Of a DNA stretch of 64,000 nucleotides, positions 1-10,031 are shown piece by piece (the stretch's first letter is position 1; each line of letters starts with the position of its first letter). Below the pieces are notes generated by a model. The model saw only the letters and a list, made by a program, of their open reading frames with translations. It searched no databases and was not told the DNA's origin. The position numbers were made by a program, and so were the translations under genes. The stretch spans positions 2,666,001-2,730,000 of the forward strand of contig JABYQQ010000004.1 in NCBI GenBank assembly GCA_022605405.1, in the 5' to 3' direction. This DNA comes from Earliella scabrosa. Taxonomy: Eukaryota; Basidiomycota; Agaricomycetes; Polyporales; Polyporaceae.

Positions 1-621
1 GCAATATCTCCCGGCGAGTTCGTCAACCCATTCGAGAACGAGCCGGCGCATCGGGTAACGCGCGCATACGTCTCCAGTATACCAGCCGTAGTCAACGGAC
101 GCTCGAATTGGGGCATCCCCCGCGAACTCGCACAGTTCATCTTCACTCCTTCCCTAGAGGATCCAGACCACACAGAAGTACGCGTCTATCCGGCCGTATC
201 CTTCTCCCCCGTCGAGTACTCGCACGAACCCTGCTTCGCCGCCCTCATCAAACCAATATCGTGGTTGCCAGCCATTCCTGGCGGTCTTGCACCTCTTCCT
301 CATGTCAAGCTCTTCCAGCCACCACTGGAAGGCTCACCCTACTCACCGTACGATGGACTTGTTCCGGCGCCAAAGTGGCATCTGCTTGACTGCAATGCGT
401 CCAGAGGCCGGGCTAAGCCGTTCCGCTACGCCGGCCTAGTCAAGCCAAAAGAACCGGAACCGGGTCAAGGCGAGGATGACCAGCCTCCGAAGCGGGTCAT
501 TCACAAGACTGGCATCGCAGATGACGTCGGGTTCCCGGCTGTTGAGCCCTATAGTATCGGCATCCATTGGACGGACATAGAGCTGACGCTTCCTCAGGCG
601 GTGCCCCTGGCCTCTCTATAG
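1..621 (+). CDS. Acetoacetate decarboxylase-like protein, 3' part
   Basis: The frame is open from base 1 and stops at TAG 619-621, giving the last ~206 residues of a gene that starts upstream of the window. The segment around residues 30-45 reads NGRSNWGIPRELAQF, which resembles the conserved core of the fungal acetoacetate decarboxylase (ADC)-like superfamily; members often keep the fold but not the catalytic lysine. No intron is needed in the visible part. A charged, proline-rich stretch (KPKEPEPGQGEDDQPPK) lies near the C-terminus. I see no transmembrane segment. Substrate and pathway cannot be read from this fragment. The family call rests on one motif region, so it is moderate; that the frame is coding is more secure. 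Confidence 0.7.
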   Translation, partial: AISPGEFVNPFENEPAHRVTRAYVSSIPAVVNGRSNWGIPRELAQFIFTPSLEDPDHTEVRVYPAVSFSPVEYSHEPCFAALIKPISWLPAIPGGLAPLPHVKLFQPPLEGSPYSPYDGLVPAPKWHLLDCNASRGRAKPFRYAGLVKPKEPEPGQGEDDQPPKRVIHKTGIADDVGFPAVEPYSIGIHWTDIELTLPQAVPLASL

Positions 622-1726
622 GCACCTCGTACGTATGCGATGTACTGCACATGCAGATCTGCCTATGCATACCACAACCTATCACCAGGACAATGGGTTA
701 CAGAGATTATCTACCGAACTGTGCACTACTTACTCTCATGGGTTGTAGCATCTTCTTTTACTAGATTAGCTTACAATGTATATTATAGGCAGGGGCCCTC
801 CGGGCAGTCCTGGACACTCGAAGGTGTGAACCTTACTAGTGAAACGACATGACCATTGAGCGAGCCGTCTGAGCAGTGAGCACTAGTGAGCGCGCGTCGG
901 GCGGGCTGCCGCCCGCCCTCGCGCGCCCTAGTCCGATTCCACATAAGTATGTTGACATAAGTAGTAAATACCCCTCATGCGGCATTTTCAGGAGCCCTAC
1001 TAGATTTGCACTATTGAACATGGTGTCCACCGTCGCCGAGCCCCGAAGTTCCACAAGATGGGCCAAGTTGGTGCACTGGTGGTTGGACTGACTGGGAGCG
1101 TGGACGCGTCTTGCTTATCTGGGCGAGTTGAAACGCGAAGAAGCCCGATTGGTCAGCTTTCCCACCCCAAATTGATCCTCCCTTCATGCAGACAGACCTG
1201 GCCACCCTTCTCGTGTCCAGGAATTGTGAATACACGCATTGCGTCGAGTCTCGTTCTCAAATCATGACAGCTGTTCTCAAAACGATAGGCCCCACGTGCT
1301 CAAAACACACTAACAGTCGGATGAGGCGGACGTCCAATATTACGAGGCCCGCGGGCGTGGCGAGACGAGGCCAGGGCGTCAAGGGCACGGCTGCGTCCCC
1401 GCAGGCTTCGTTGTGACACCCGAACGTATGCGGCGTCTCGGAGATGGATTTTCGTGGTCCGACCTCTGTGCGTATTTTTCGAAAATGGGCCTATCGATAT
1501 GAGAACAGCTGGAATACTAGAATGGGGTCACTGTCTTCCAACTCGTCAGATGAGACCAGCTAGATCATCTCGATCGGGACTTCCCGAAGCGCGTCATTGA
1601 CGCGTCCGACTCCGACAACAACTTCGTTCTGCATCCGTTGCAACTTGCATCCTTTCTGGGTTCGCTTGGTGTTCCGAGACCGAAGGCCAGCTATACTGCA
1701 GATTGGCTGAGCTCCCTGGTTGCTCA
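622..1726. other. Intergenic stretch with one strong hairpin
   Basis: I find no supportable gene between the ADC-like stop and the COQ3 start. The open frames here are short, overlap one another on both strands and lack recognisable motifs. The only structured element is the GC-rich inverted repeat at 882-932, listed separately. Confidence 0.5.
882..932. repeat. GC-rich inverted repeat bounded by ACTAG/CTAGT
   Basis: ACTAGTGAGCGCGCG on the left is mirrored by CGCGCGCCCTAGT on the right, and between them GGGCGGG pairs with CCCGCCC around a loop of about 4-5 nt. The result is a near-perfect foldback of ~50 nt. It is far more GC-rich than its surroundings. It ends in CTAG followed by T at 928-932, reminiscent of a Helitron 3' end, but canonical Helitrons leave 10-12 nt between hairpin and CTRR and here there is almost none. 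A small foldback element or a strong terminator-like structure are alternatives. Confidence 0.55.
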
Positions 1727-2910
1727 ATGTCTCTGCTCTCGGCAGCTGCTCGCAGTTCTCGACCCGCGCTCTGGCACACCTGCAGACGTCATGCACTAGC
1801 ATCCGCCGGCTTGCATTCGTCCTCTCACCCCTCCGCAAGCTCCAGCCAGTCTAGCGTGAACCCCAATGAAATAGCGCACTTCTCTAGGCTTTCCGAGCTA
1901 TGGTGGGACGAACGCGGCGAGTTCGGTATGTTGCACAAGATGAATCCCATTCGGGCGGAGTTCGTGCGAGAGAAAGTGGTACGTGAGCTCGACTCTTGTA
2001 TTGACGCCACTCACCTCATATATTGCGCGTGGTAGCTGGAGATTCAAAGGGAAGACGGAGAGAGTCAAGTCAATGAGACGCGGCCTCTCACCGGACTGGA
2101 CGTTCTGGATGTTGGGTGCGGAGGTGGTCTGCTGTCTGAAGTACGTTCGCATCCGCATGCCACCTTCGCCTTTGGTTCAATATTATATCCTTATAGACCC
2201 TGTCAAGATTGGGAGGCAACACGCTTGGAATCGACGCGTCCGAGTCAAACATTGCAATCGCGTCGTTGCATGCTGCAGCAGATCCAGTTCTGTCCTCCGG
2301 CTCCTCCGCACATAGACATGGCAGCCTCTCCTACAGACACACTGCGGTTGAAAACCTGTTGTCCGAGCGAGGGCCGATGTCGTTCGACGTGGTCTGCTCC
2401 ATGGAGGTGATCGAGCACGTCGACAACCCCCGCACATTCCTGGCCAACTGCGCTTCGCTCGTCAAGGTATGTGATCCATCCGCCCCCCACCATCCCCATG
2501 TACTCACCATCCCTTCAAAACAGCCTGGCGGTCATCTCTTCCTCTCCACAATCGCGCGCAACCCGCTCTCCTACTTCTTGACCATCTTCGCCGCGGAACA
2601 GATGCTCCGGCTGGTAACACCCGGAACGCACACGTTCTCAAAATACATCAATCCAGACGAACTTACCGGCTTCTTCCTAGAGGCTGACTCCGTTCCCGCC
2701 ACGCCTGCATCCTCAGGTGACCCTTCGAGCCGACCATGGATATCGCGTCTCTATGGCGGCGCTCCCACACGCACCGAGGCGGAGATTCGCGGGATGGTCT
2801 ACCTTCCGTGGAAGGGCGAGTGGACGTTGGTTCCTCGAGGCACGCCCGGGGCAAGTTTGTGGGCGGAGGCCTGCAACTACCTCTTCTGGGTACGACGTCC
2901 GCTGCAATAG
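1727..2910 (+). CDS. COQ3: Ubiquinone biosynthesis O-methyltransferase COQ3
   Basis: SAM-dependent class I methyltransferase that performs both O-methylation steps of ubiquinone synthesis at the mitochondrial inner membrane. Four exons: 1727-1978, 2036-2140, 2197-2466, 2524-2910; all phases close, giving 337 aa, near the usual COQ3 length. The N-terminus (MSLLSAAARSSRPALWHTCR) is Ser/Arg-rich without acids, a typical mitochondrial presequence. Family marks: SRLSELWWDERGEFGMLHKMNP, motif I LDVGCGGGLLSE split by intron 2, CSMEVIEHV, PGGHLFLSTIARNPLSY and the C-terminal NYLFW. Intron 3 (2467-2523, 57 nt) is a multiple of three without a stop. ATG 1727 is chosen because it opens the presequence. 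A ~40-residue Pro/Ser/Gly insertion before the last helix is the only oddity. Confidence 0.95.
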
Positions 2911-3631
2911 ATCGCAATATCAGCCCGCTCTTACGTACGTACTGCCGAGGTAACACGAGGCCGTATGCTTTGCGCGTCCTGGGTTTCTGCTTTGCACATA
3001 GCAAGTTCGAGGCCGAATTCGGCCTCTGCGCATGCTGTTCCGTCGGGAAAGCATCTGGTATGCCTGCAAATCGGATGAAGCCGTCAGTGATATCCTTCGA
3101 CAAAGAAGAGCTTGCTCCCCTCGCTCGAGACAAAGGAACATAGGACAAGCTGTGCATCGATAGCGATACATGTGATGGCTCGACTTAACCTACGAACAGC
3201 TACGAACTAAGCAACGCACTGAGACGAGTCCTATAGTTCCATGTCCTGGAAGCGCAGGATCGTTCCGTCGCTGAGGCGCGATGTGGGGTGCTTTCATAAC
3301 TGTTCATATGTGGATACCTTGTGACCATAACTAACCTGTTATCAGTGCGGAATGCGTAGGAGATCAGGGCAGAGTACTGCATGAGCGCTTCCTCCCGCGG
3401 CAACTTGAGATCATGCTGGAAATGGGAAGGAGGTTACGCACAGTGGTAATAGTACAGCTACGAATACAAGATTTCCGACTCTGCTATGATAGACCACGCA
3501 CAACGTCTTCTGCACACGCTCACTCGACGACAGTCTTATCGCTTTGATCGTCGGCCAATACTTCAGTCTGCGAACGGCGTCAGGACGTTCCTGAGCAGTC
3601 GGTCCTCTCGGCGTGTGTACGCCACGTCCCC
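2911..3631. other. Spacer with an exon-like segment on the minus strand
   Basis: No complete gene. On the minus strand, after an intron-like acceptor near 3421, a frame reads HDLKLPREEALMQYSALISY and ends at a good donor near 3355. A second frame near 3232-3275 reads RLSDGTILRFQDMEL and then stops. Both look like real protein, but I could not join them in one reading phase, nor to the SnoaL gene upstream. They may be the remnant of an extra 3' exon set or of a separate small gene. Confidence 0.3.
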
Positions 3632-4150
3632 TTAGTAATTGCGCACCTTTGTCTTTGTGCCTTGCTCCGACTCGATCACCTGCTTCAGCTCCCCGCGACG
3701 CGCGAGGTACGCCGCGCCCGAGTCGGCCCACACCTGGTAGTCGGTCACCTTCGCGCTCTGGTCAAAGTCGAGGATGTACGCGAACGCCTCGTCCCAGGAC
3801 TGGCCCTTGCCCTCGCCCTCGGTCCAGGTGAACGTCGCGGAGCCCTTGACGGAGACGCGCTGCGCGTCGGCGTCGACGACCCAGGTGCTAAAGGACATGC
3901 GGTCGTACGTGAGGTACTTCTGCAGGAGCTGAAAGTAGGCGGCGACGGAGGTGGGCCCGGCCCGGCCTGTGAAGGAACGGCCGAGGAAGGGGGCGAGGGC
4001 AGGGAGGCCGTGCTCGAAGGCGGAAATCTGATGTGTGGACGAGAAGTGGGAGAGCAACGTCGGGACGTCCGCCTTGGCCGCAAATGCGTCGCAGAGGCCC
4101 TTTGCGGATGCGAGCAGCTGTGCGCGCGTCGGCTCGGGCTTGAACGACAT
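3632..4150 (-). CDS. SnoaL/NTF2-like domain protein
   Basis: Single-exon frame of 172 aa, ATG at 4148-4150 and TAA at 3632-3634. The layout is that of an NTF2-like alpha+beta barrel: N-terminal helices (LLASAKGLCDAFAAKADVPT), a helix-loop with the polar pocket (FLGRSFTGRAGP), then long antiparallel strands (WVVDADAQRVSVKGSATFTW and AYILDFDQSAKVTDYQVWAD). Fungal members are small cytosolic proteins, often of unknown substrate and sometimes beside secondary-metabolism genes; no catalytic set can be assigned. The start is the second of two in-frame ATGs. The upstream one would add a 50-residue low-complexity leader and is less likely. It is probably divergently transcribed from the membrane-protein gene at 4507. 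Confidence 0.8.
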   Translation of the reverse strand: MSFKPEPTRAQLLASAKGLCDAFAAKADVPTLLSHFSSTHQISAFEHGLPALAPFLGRSFTGRAGPTSVAAYFQLLQKYLTYDRMSFSTWVVDADAQRVSVKGSATFTWTEGEGKGQSWDEAFAYILDFDQSAKVTDYQVWADSGAAYLARRGELKQVIESEQGTKTKVRNY

Positions 4151-4506
4151 CGTTGTCGGGTGGTTACCAGCAAGAGTGCACGGATGCAGACTGCAAGTGG
4201 CGGTGGACGTAATCGGTGGCTCGCTTGGAGCTCGGAGGAGTTCGGCAGGCGCCCGCCTCAAGGACAGATTCGGCAGGCCAAGCGCCCACGTGCTTTCCAC
4301 ACGAGGCTGATCGAGATTGACGTACTCTAAATGAATCCCGCGTCTGCTCCTCCGCCTATAAGGCCATGCTCCCCTTCTCCAGTGCCCCTTCGTCTGTTTT
4401 CTCCGCTTCCCCCTCGTCCTCTTCTCCTTCCTTCCCCTTTTGCTTCTTCTCGTATACCCTTCGTTTCACACCCTAGCGGCGGCCCCTGCAAGCGCGGACC
4501 GACTTC

Positions 4507-5752
4507 ATGTCTTCCACTTCTACCTACGACGAACCCGGCCCGAGTCACCTTGCCGACAGTAGTGACCTCAGTAGCTTGCAGGAGAGGGAGGAAACGCCGA
4601 GCTGGGAGCCACGGTATGTACCGCGTGCCTGTCAGGAGTAGTTCAATGCTATATGCTCTGCTCTATGCTCTATGCCCGTCAGAAACCTTTGCATCGCACT
4701 CGAATCCGCGTCGAAGCGTTCCTCGTTTTACGAACGGCAAATCAAGGACCTCGAGGTCAGCACTCCTTCCTTTCTCCCTCTGAGAAGGCATTTGTCCAGT
4801 CCTGGCCTAGCCCGTCTCCTCCACCGAGCTGTCTCCATCTGTCTGATACATGCAGACGTCGCTGCACTTTGGCGTCTACCTGACGTCTTGAAATCTGCCA
4901 TTATCACATGTACCCCGTCCGCAGCGTCGTGTGTGGCTCCCACCGAGCGTAAGCAGTCCATGGAGTGGCACTTATGCGGCAGGCCAGGCCGCGGTGCATC
5001 TAAGTTCGTCGTATGAAATGCCCCCGCGCGTGCCACAATCATATGCCGAGCATCACGTATGGAAGACCCCGCAACGCGTACTGACTATATATACATTACA
5101 GGGCAAGCTCTCTCTCGACCTCAGCAACTCCCGCGCAATCGAGAACCTGCTGCACGAAGTCTTCACTGGCATTCAGGTTCGTCCCTTCCTGCAGTGCTTA
5201 GCATCCGGCGCTGCGCGCTCACGGGGGATGATTTGCAGCAAACGCGCGATCGCACCGACTTCTCCCTGGCGCACACAGTGCCCCACATCAACGACACCCT
5301 GGAAGAAGACCTCGCGGTGTTGGTCGAGCTCGAGGAACAGTTGCCCGAGATTGGGTCCCAGATCCGCGACATTCGGAAGGTGTACGACCGCGGCCGTGAC
5401 AAGGTTCGTCGTTTCGTCCGTCGCCCGCAACGCCGAGCGCTTACATTGCGCTCTCCGCTCAGGCGCAACAACTCATGGCATCGCTCGAGTGGCTGAACAC
5501 TCCTGTATCACAACGGCTCCGTACCATTATCTTCACGCCCAACGCTCCTGTGGGCAAGCGGTGGAAGGTCCTTGTGGTAAGTCTAGTCCTCCTGTTTCAG
5601 TGATGTGCACGGCGTGATTTTGACCGACCTCCTAGCGCACCGTGTTCGCCCTTGTCTTCCTGGCGTGTATGTGGATCGCGTGGATAACCTTGCGTGGGGC
5701 GGTGCGCGCGCACCGGCAAGGGCTGATGTGGGGCGAACGCCTCATGAGTTGA
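4507..5752 (+). CDS. Single-span coiled-coil membrane protein, family not recognised
   Basis: Exons 4507-4613, 4683-4755, 5102-5176, 5239-5403, 5463-5576, 5636-5752 join in phase to 216 aa. The N-terminus is acidic and disordered (SSDLSSLQEREETPSWEPR). The middle is heptad-like and acidic (NDTLEEDLAVLVELEEQLPE), suggesting a coiled coil. A single hydrophobic span (VFALVFLACMWIAWITL) lies ~40 residues from the C-terminus, followed by a basic tail (RAHRQ), so the protein is probably anchored near its C-terminal end with the coiled coil in the cytosol. Intron 2 is long (346 nt) and may hide an 18-nt exon (4858-4875, TSLHFG) that keeps phase but needs a poor GTCTAC donor. I recognise no family. 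The exon structure is well supported, the function is not. Confidence 0.7.
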
Positions 5753-6537
5753 TCTGGTCAATTGTTTCCCGCTGCCCTCTGCGCTTTCGGTCTGCTGTCG
5801 TCGTTGATTCATCGCTCTCTCGTCCCGGTATCGCCTCATCGCCTCGCCTCATCCCCGCCCATACTCATCCTGCCCGCCTCCGACCTCGAACATTCATTAC
5901 CTCCTCATCTCCCCGCATCTCCCGCATCTCCACCCGCACGTAAGATAACGCATTGGCACATCCTCCATCTCATCATCGTCATCTCTCCCCCTCCCATCTC
6001 ATTGCCCTCATCTCACCTGCACGACCGCCCACGTCCAGCTGTGGTCTCATTCTCATTCTGCCTGTAGAGCCTACTTCGTCCTCTGGCTGATTCACCACGC
6101 AGCTGGGGGTTAGCTTTTCGCGTTGTCACCATATGCTTCTTCCCTTGCTCTCTTCCGCAGGTCTCAGAGTCGCAATCGGATCCGAGCCGCCATGTATAGT
6201 TATTCTGTATATGATATAGAGAAGAGTTGGCTTGCCTTCGGTCGGTGGTGTGGGTCCGCGCCTGACTTGGACACAACGGGGGGTGGTACTGGGTGACACC
6301 ACGCGGTCAGGCACATCACGCACGATTTGCCCATGAAGTAGAAGTAGTGATACATTTCGTTTCGTGCAGAATACATGAGAGCTTCGTGCCAGATTCGTGA
6401 TACCGAGGACCCGCGAAGGCGGGAGAACCTTTCTTCTACGATGCGTGACCCACGATCGCGCCCGGAGTCGGGTTCGCGTGCGTGGTGTTGAATGAGAGAA
6501 CGAGATGGCTTCTGTGGCGCATGCGTGGCGACGTTGT
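5753..6537. other. Spacer between convergent genes, pyrimidine-rich
   Basis: This lies between the membrane-protein stop and the 3' end of GH18 copy 1. 5830-6020 is a run of CCTCATCTCC-type imperfect repeats with strong C/T bias on the plus strand. The open frames over it are compositional. No gene seen. Confidence 0.5.
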
Positions 6538-8109
6538 TCAGACGGGCCAGGACTGGGAGCGGACGGTCTGGATCCAGGACGCGCCCGCGTTCGGGTACTG
6601 CACAGACGGCGCGTCAGCCAATCGGACGGAGAAGCGGCCCGAAGGGCGGATCCGTGCCAGAAGACGGACGCACCTGCCAAACCATGACACCGCCGTCTGC
6701 AGAGAGGACACCAAACGCGGTCAGCGGGGGCTCTCGGGGGACTGACAGGGTAGCGGGGGGACTCACTCCAGCCCTGGTTCTTCGCCTGGGCGACGCAGCT
6801 GGCGAGTGTCTGGGGGGCGATGTACCCGTTGTTCGCGTCGCCCGTCGTCGCGGGCTTGCCGATCACGAGCTTGCTCGCGGGCACGCCCGACGCGATGATC
6901 TGCATCAGCGCCGTCTGCGGCCACGTCCCCGACGACGTCTGCACCAGGTTCGCGCACGTCGTGTACTCGCTCACGCCCTCTGCACGTGCCCGTCAGCGAC
7001 CCGTGCCCGGTCACGCGGAGAGCCCACTCACGGTTGTAGAACTGCACGTTGTACTGCGGCCGACGGATGCGGGTCAGCTGGAGAATGCCGTCGTGAAGAA
7101 GCGTTGCGCACCCAGTCAATCAGGCTGCCGACTTCGCGGTGGACCCTCAAGTAGCCGCCACCCGGGTAGCGGCTCGGCGTGAACCTGTGTCGACAGGCGT
7201 GGTTAGCTCGTTCCCATTCTGGTACACGACGCGAAGATGTACCAGGGCGCAACCGCTGGATGTCCGTATCATTATTGTCAGCGATGCTGGCGCATGCACA
7301 GAAGAATAACTGGATACGCACGCGCGTGGGTGATGATGTAGTCGTTGGCGGGCAGCTGTGCGCGGAGCTGACGAGTGAACGAAATAAGCCAGGCCTCAGC
7401 GGTACCGGAGTCCATTGCACCAAAGTCCTGTATGTCTACAACGTCAGTCTCGCACTTCTCAAGTAGGAAATTGGCCGCACGAACCTCGTAGTCGACGTCA
7501 ACACCGTCCAGGTCCCACTGCTTGACCCACCCAGCGAGGTTGTTGGCAACCGTGACCGGGTCCAGCCTGGAAGTCGTCGGGACATCGGTCGCGCCGAAGG
7601 CGGAGACCATTAGCTTGATGCCCGCCGCGTTGTACTGCGACTTGATCGTTGCACGCTCGGCGGCGGTGAGGGTCGTCCACTCGTACGCCTTGTCCCATGC
7701 ACCGGCGATAAGCCAGAACGAGAGCATGCTGCGTGCACACGAGCTCAGCCTCCGACGAAATTCGTACAACATCCAACCGACGAAGCTTACTAGACGTTGA
7801 AACCCTGCGATGATCGAACGGAAGGAAAACGGTATTCAGCAAACCAGGCTAATCAACACGAATGCACGAATGTTAGCCACCTACCCTGATCTCCGCAACG
7901 GTCGGAGGACCGGTCACGCCAGGAATGTACTTGTCTCCGTAAACGACAAAGTGCGGCGCAGCCTGGGGCGCACGGGCCTCCAAGTCGCGCTGTACCAGCG
8001 CCGTAGAGTTCGCATACGTCTCCCGCGAGTCGAAGGGAGCAGCGACGACCCCGAGGAGGAGGTAGACGGCCATAAAGGCAGCGATGCGGCGGAACGTCGA
8101 GGCGAGCAT
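6538..8109 (-). CDS. Secreted GH18 chitinase, copy 1
   Basis: Ten exons: 7885-8109, 7791-7804, 7485-7728, 7322-7427, 7243-7255, 7112-7184, 7032-7053, 6767-6979, 6676-6698, 6538-6597; every phase closes (330 aa). The N-terminus has a signal peptide (FMAVYLLLGVVAAP). GH18 marks: first strand HFVVYGDKY, second strand region GFNVYMLSFWLIAGA, the catalytic DGxDxDxE as DGVDVDYE with the acid at the end of exon 3, HAPVAPW, YNVQFYNQG and the last strand GVMVWQ. The enzyme should hydrolyse chitin-type beta-1,4-GlcNAc linkages outside the cell or in the wall. Exons 2 and 5 are only 14 and 13 nt. The 22-nt exon 7032-7053 corresponds to two exons in copies 2 and 3. Closest relatives in the window are copies 2 and 3. 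Confidence 0.9.
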
Positions 8110-9719
8110 CTTGATTCTGTGCTGGCGGCCGGTGTCCGGTGACGGGTCGTCGTCCTGTGTCCGAGGGCGGTGAGGAGAAGAAGGAGGCAGCAGCAGCTAA
8201 GAGCGCAGCGCAAGTTCTGTCCGAGTCCGAACCCCTGGCAACGCGACGCGGCTTTATACGCACTGCGCGCAGGGTTCGGAAGCCAGGACAGGACGTCCCG
8301 GGAGACCATATGTTGCACCAGCAGCTCCCACATGGTCTCTCCCCCTCCACCAGCCGCACAGACCAGGGTTGACCTGCCATATCCGAAGCCCACCGCCCCG
8401 GGATCGCAGGCTGCACACGCTCAATGGGGAAAAACGAGCGACGGCGGTCCATAAGACGAGTGAGCCGGGGATCTCACAGGTCTGTGCGCCCACATGCGTA
8501 ACGACGGAGTGCCAAGGGCGGCAGATAGCCAGGTGTCCAATGGGTCGCATGGAGGGCCGCCGCAGACGACGACGCGGCGTCCAATCCGCACAAGCTTGCG
8601 CGCAGGAAGTCGCAGGCACCATGTGCGCTGCGGTGGTCAGCCCGGTCGACTCTGTGATTGAGCTGGGCTGCAGAAGGCATGGTGCGGAGGACCGTTGCAG
8701 AGGAACTGTATGTCGTCGGTATCACCTGAGAGACGCGGGTCGGCTGGAAAGAGACATTTGAGCATTCGTGCTTGTGTGCGCCCGGAAGATTCACTGGAGG
8801 GCTTCTCGATAGCGGTATCGCGTATCGGAGACTCGAGCGCATAGACGCGGGCGGGTAGTATGGACATACCTTGCGATATGTACACGGACGAAAGGGCACC
8901 CATCGCATGGGTGGGGATGTACATTCAGGATACAGAGAGACGGAGGCATTCGAACTCGGAACCGCCGCATTTATAGAGTCGAGCCAACGGTCGAGTGCCA
9001 GACAGAAGTGGAGTTCGTCTCGCTACGCTGATAGCAGCGGTTGCGACTCCACCACGAAGCTCAATGTCCTACAATCCAGTGAGCACGCAGCCCCGTACAG
9101 AAGACAGCCAAAACTCACCTGACGACATGGTCGTTTGGGCTATCTGCGATGGGCATGGATCAGAGCAGCATGTGAACTCTATGTCCATGCGTTCGGTGTG
9201 GCGGCAATCATTCCGACTTCTGCAGGGTCTGGTCATGACATGGACTACGCAGTCTGACCGCGCGGTCGCTTTGGGTCACGAAGCACACCGTGTTGCCAAT
9301 GAAAGAGCGAACATAGCGCGTGCGAGGTTGTCGATGCTCGAGTGTCGAGTTCAAGTTGGACAGCCCGATAAGGCAAGAGACACTCTAACCAAATAAGCGC
9401 GCGTGGTACAAGAAGCGCCATGCACCCTTGGCCGCCTGAAGCCAACTGAGATCCGGGGTGGGGGGCTGGACGTTCATGCACATGTCATCGGCCGGAGCGA
9501 AGCGCGGAGTTGAATGCCAAGATAGCCTCCGTAGTACATGGCCGGAGAAAGAAGAACCTTCCCCATGGGAAGGCAATTTTCCACCTTCTTCCAATACCAA
9601 GAAGCTTAACAACAATACTGCTACAGTACTCGATCGTCGACACCCCGAATGGTCGAAAACACCATTATACCCAATTGTGACCTTGCGGTCGGGGAACGGC
9701 TACAACCGTCCATACCCGT
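8110..9719. other. 5' flank of GH18 copy 1 and degraded GH18-related sequence
   Basis: 8110-8260 is the leader and core promoter of copy 1. Near 8770-8830 the minus strand carries a short stretch (IRDTAIEK) resembling the exon 1 segment ARDTALEK of copy 2, out of context and without a frame, possibly another relic. 9552-9719 is the repeated 3' flank listed separately. I find no intact gene. Confidence 0.4.
8252..8258 (-). promoter_or_regulatory. TATA box of GH18 copy 1
   Basis: On the minus strand this reads TATAAAG followed by CC, ~145 nt upstream of the ATG. The same TATAAAGCC appears ~105 nt upstream of copy 2 and ~95 nt upstream of copy 3, so it is conserved among the paralogs. Confidence 0.6.
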
Positions 9720-9835
9720 CTACATGGGGAATGCTTGCGAGCGGACCGTGGAGATCCAGGATGCGGCGGCGTCGGGGGACTGCGAAAGATCTGTCAGCGG
9801 AATTCCCGAGGAACACAACAAAGGCATAAGGTCTT
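9552..9835. repeat. Duplicated GH18 3' block, unit A
   Basis: This stretch is closely similar, in the same orientation, to 12596-12870. Shared segments include CCATGGGAAGGCAATTT, AACAACAATACTGCTACA, CGTCGACACCCCGAATGGTC and TGACCTTGCGGTCGGGGAA. The block comprises the 3' flank and terminal exon of a GH18 gene. In unit A it leads into the pseudogene, in unit B into intact copy 2. Confidence 0.85.
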
Positions 9836-10031
9836 TCGCAGCATATGGAGCGTGAACAAGGACATACCTTGATCTAAGAAGGGGGAGGAGGGCCATCAGG
9901 TCCCTAGATGACAAAGTGAGGTCCGCTGGGTACCCTTTCATCGACCGCAGTGTCATCCTGGTAGGCCGTAAAACTGAACTCGGGCGCCCTGGAGAAGGAG
10001 CATCGACGTAGAGCCAGAACAACGCCAACAT
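9720..10031 (-). pseudogene. GH18 pseudogene, exon 1 fused to the terminal exon
   Basis: The low-coordinate end (9720-9778) matches the terminal exon of copy 2 (PDAAASWISTVRSQAFPM, then stop at 9720). The high-coordinate end (from ~9870 to 10031) matches exon 1 of copy 2, starting at an ATG on 10029-10031. Everything from intron 1 to intron 10, including the catalytic exon, is gone. The surviving donor GTATGTCC of intron 1 and the surviving acceptor TTTCGCAG of the last intron now face each other, so one hybrid intron could still be spliced. Exon 1 carries frame-disturbing changes after MLALFWLY relative to MFPLSWLY of copy 2. The 5' flank is homologous to that of copy 2 but has lost the segment with the TATA box. 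It cannot make an active enzyme. Confidence 0.85.

Noticed and set aside
882..932. Firm Helitron call
   Set aside because: The hairpin directly abuts CTAG instead of leaving the usual gap, no 5' TC end or Rep/helicase gene is visible, and one copy proves nothing. Kept only as a repeat and a question.
8770..8880. A fourth GH18 exon 1 relic
   Set aside because: Only about eight residues match and the apparent donor is on the wrong side of the match. Mentioned in the spacer note but not called.
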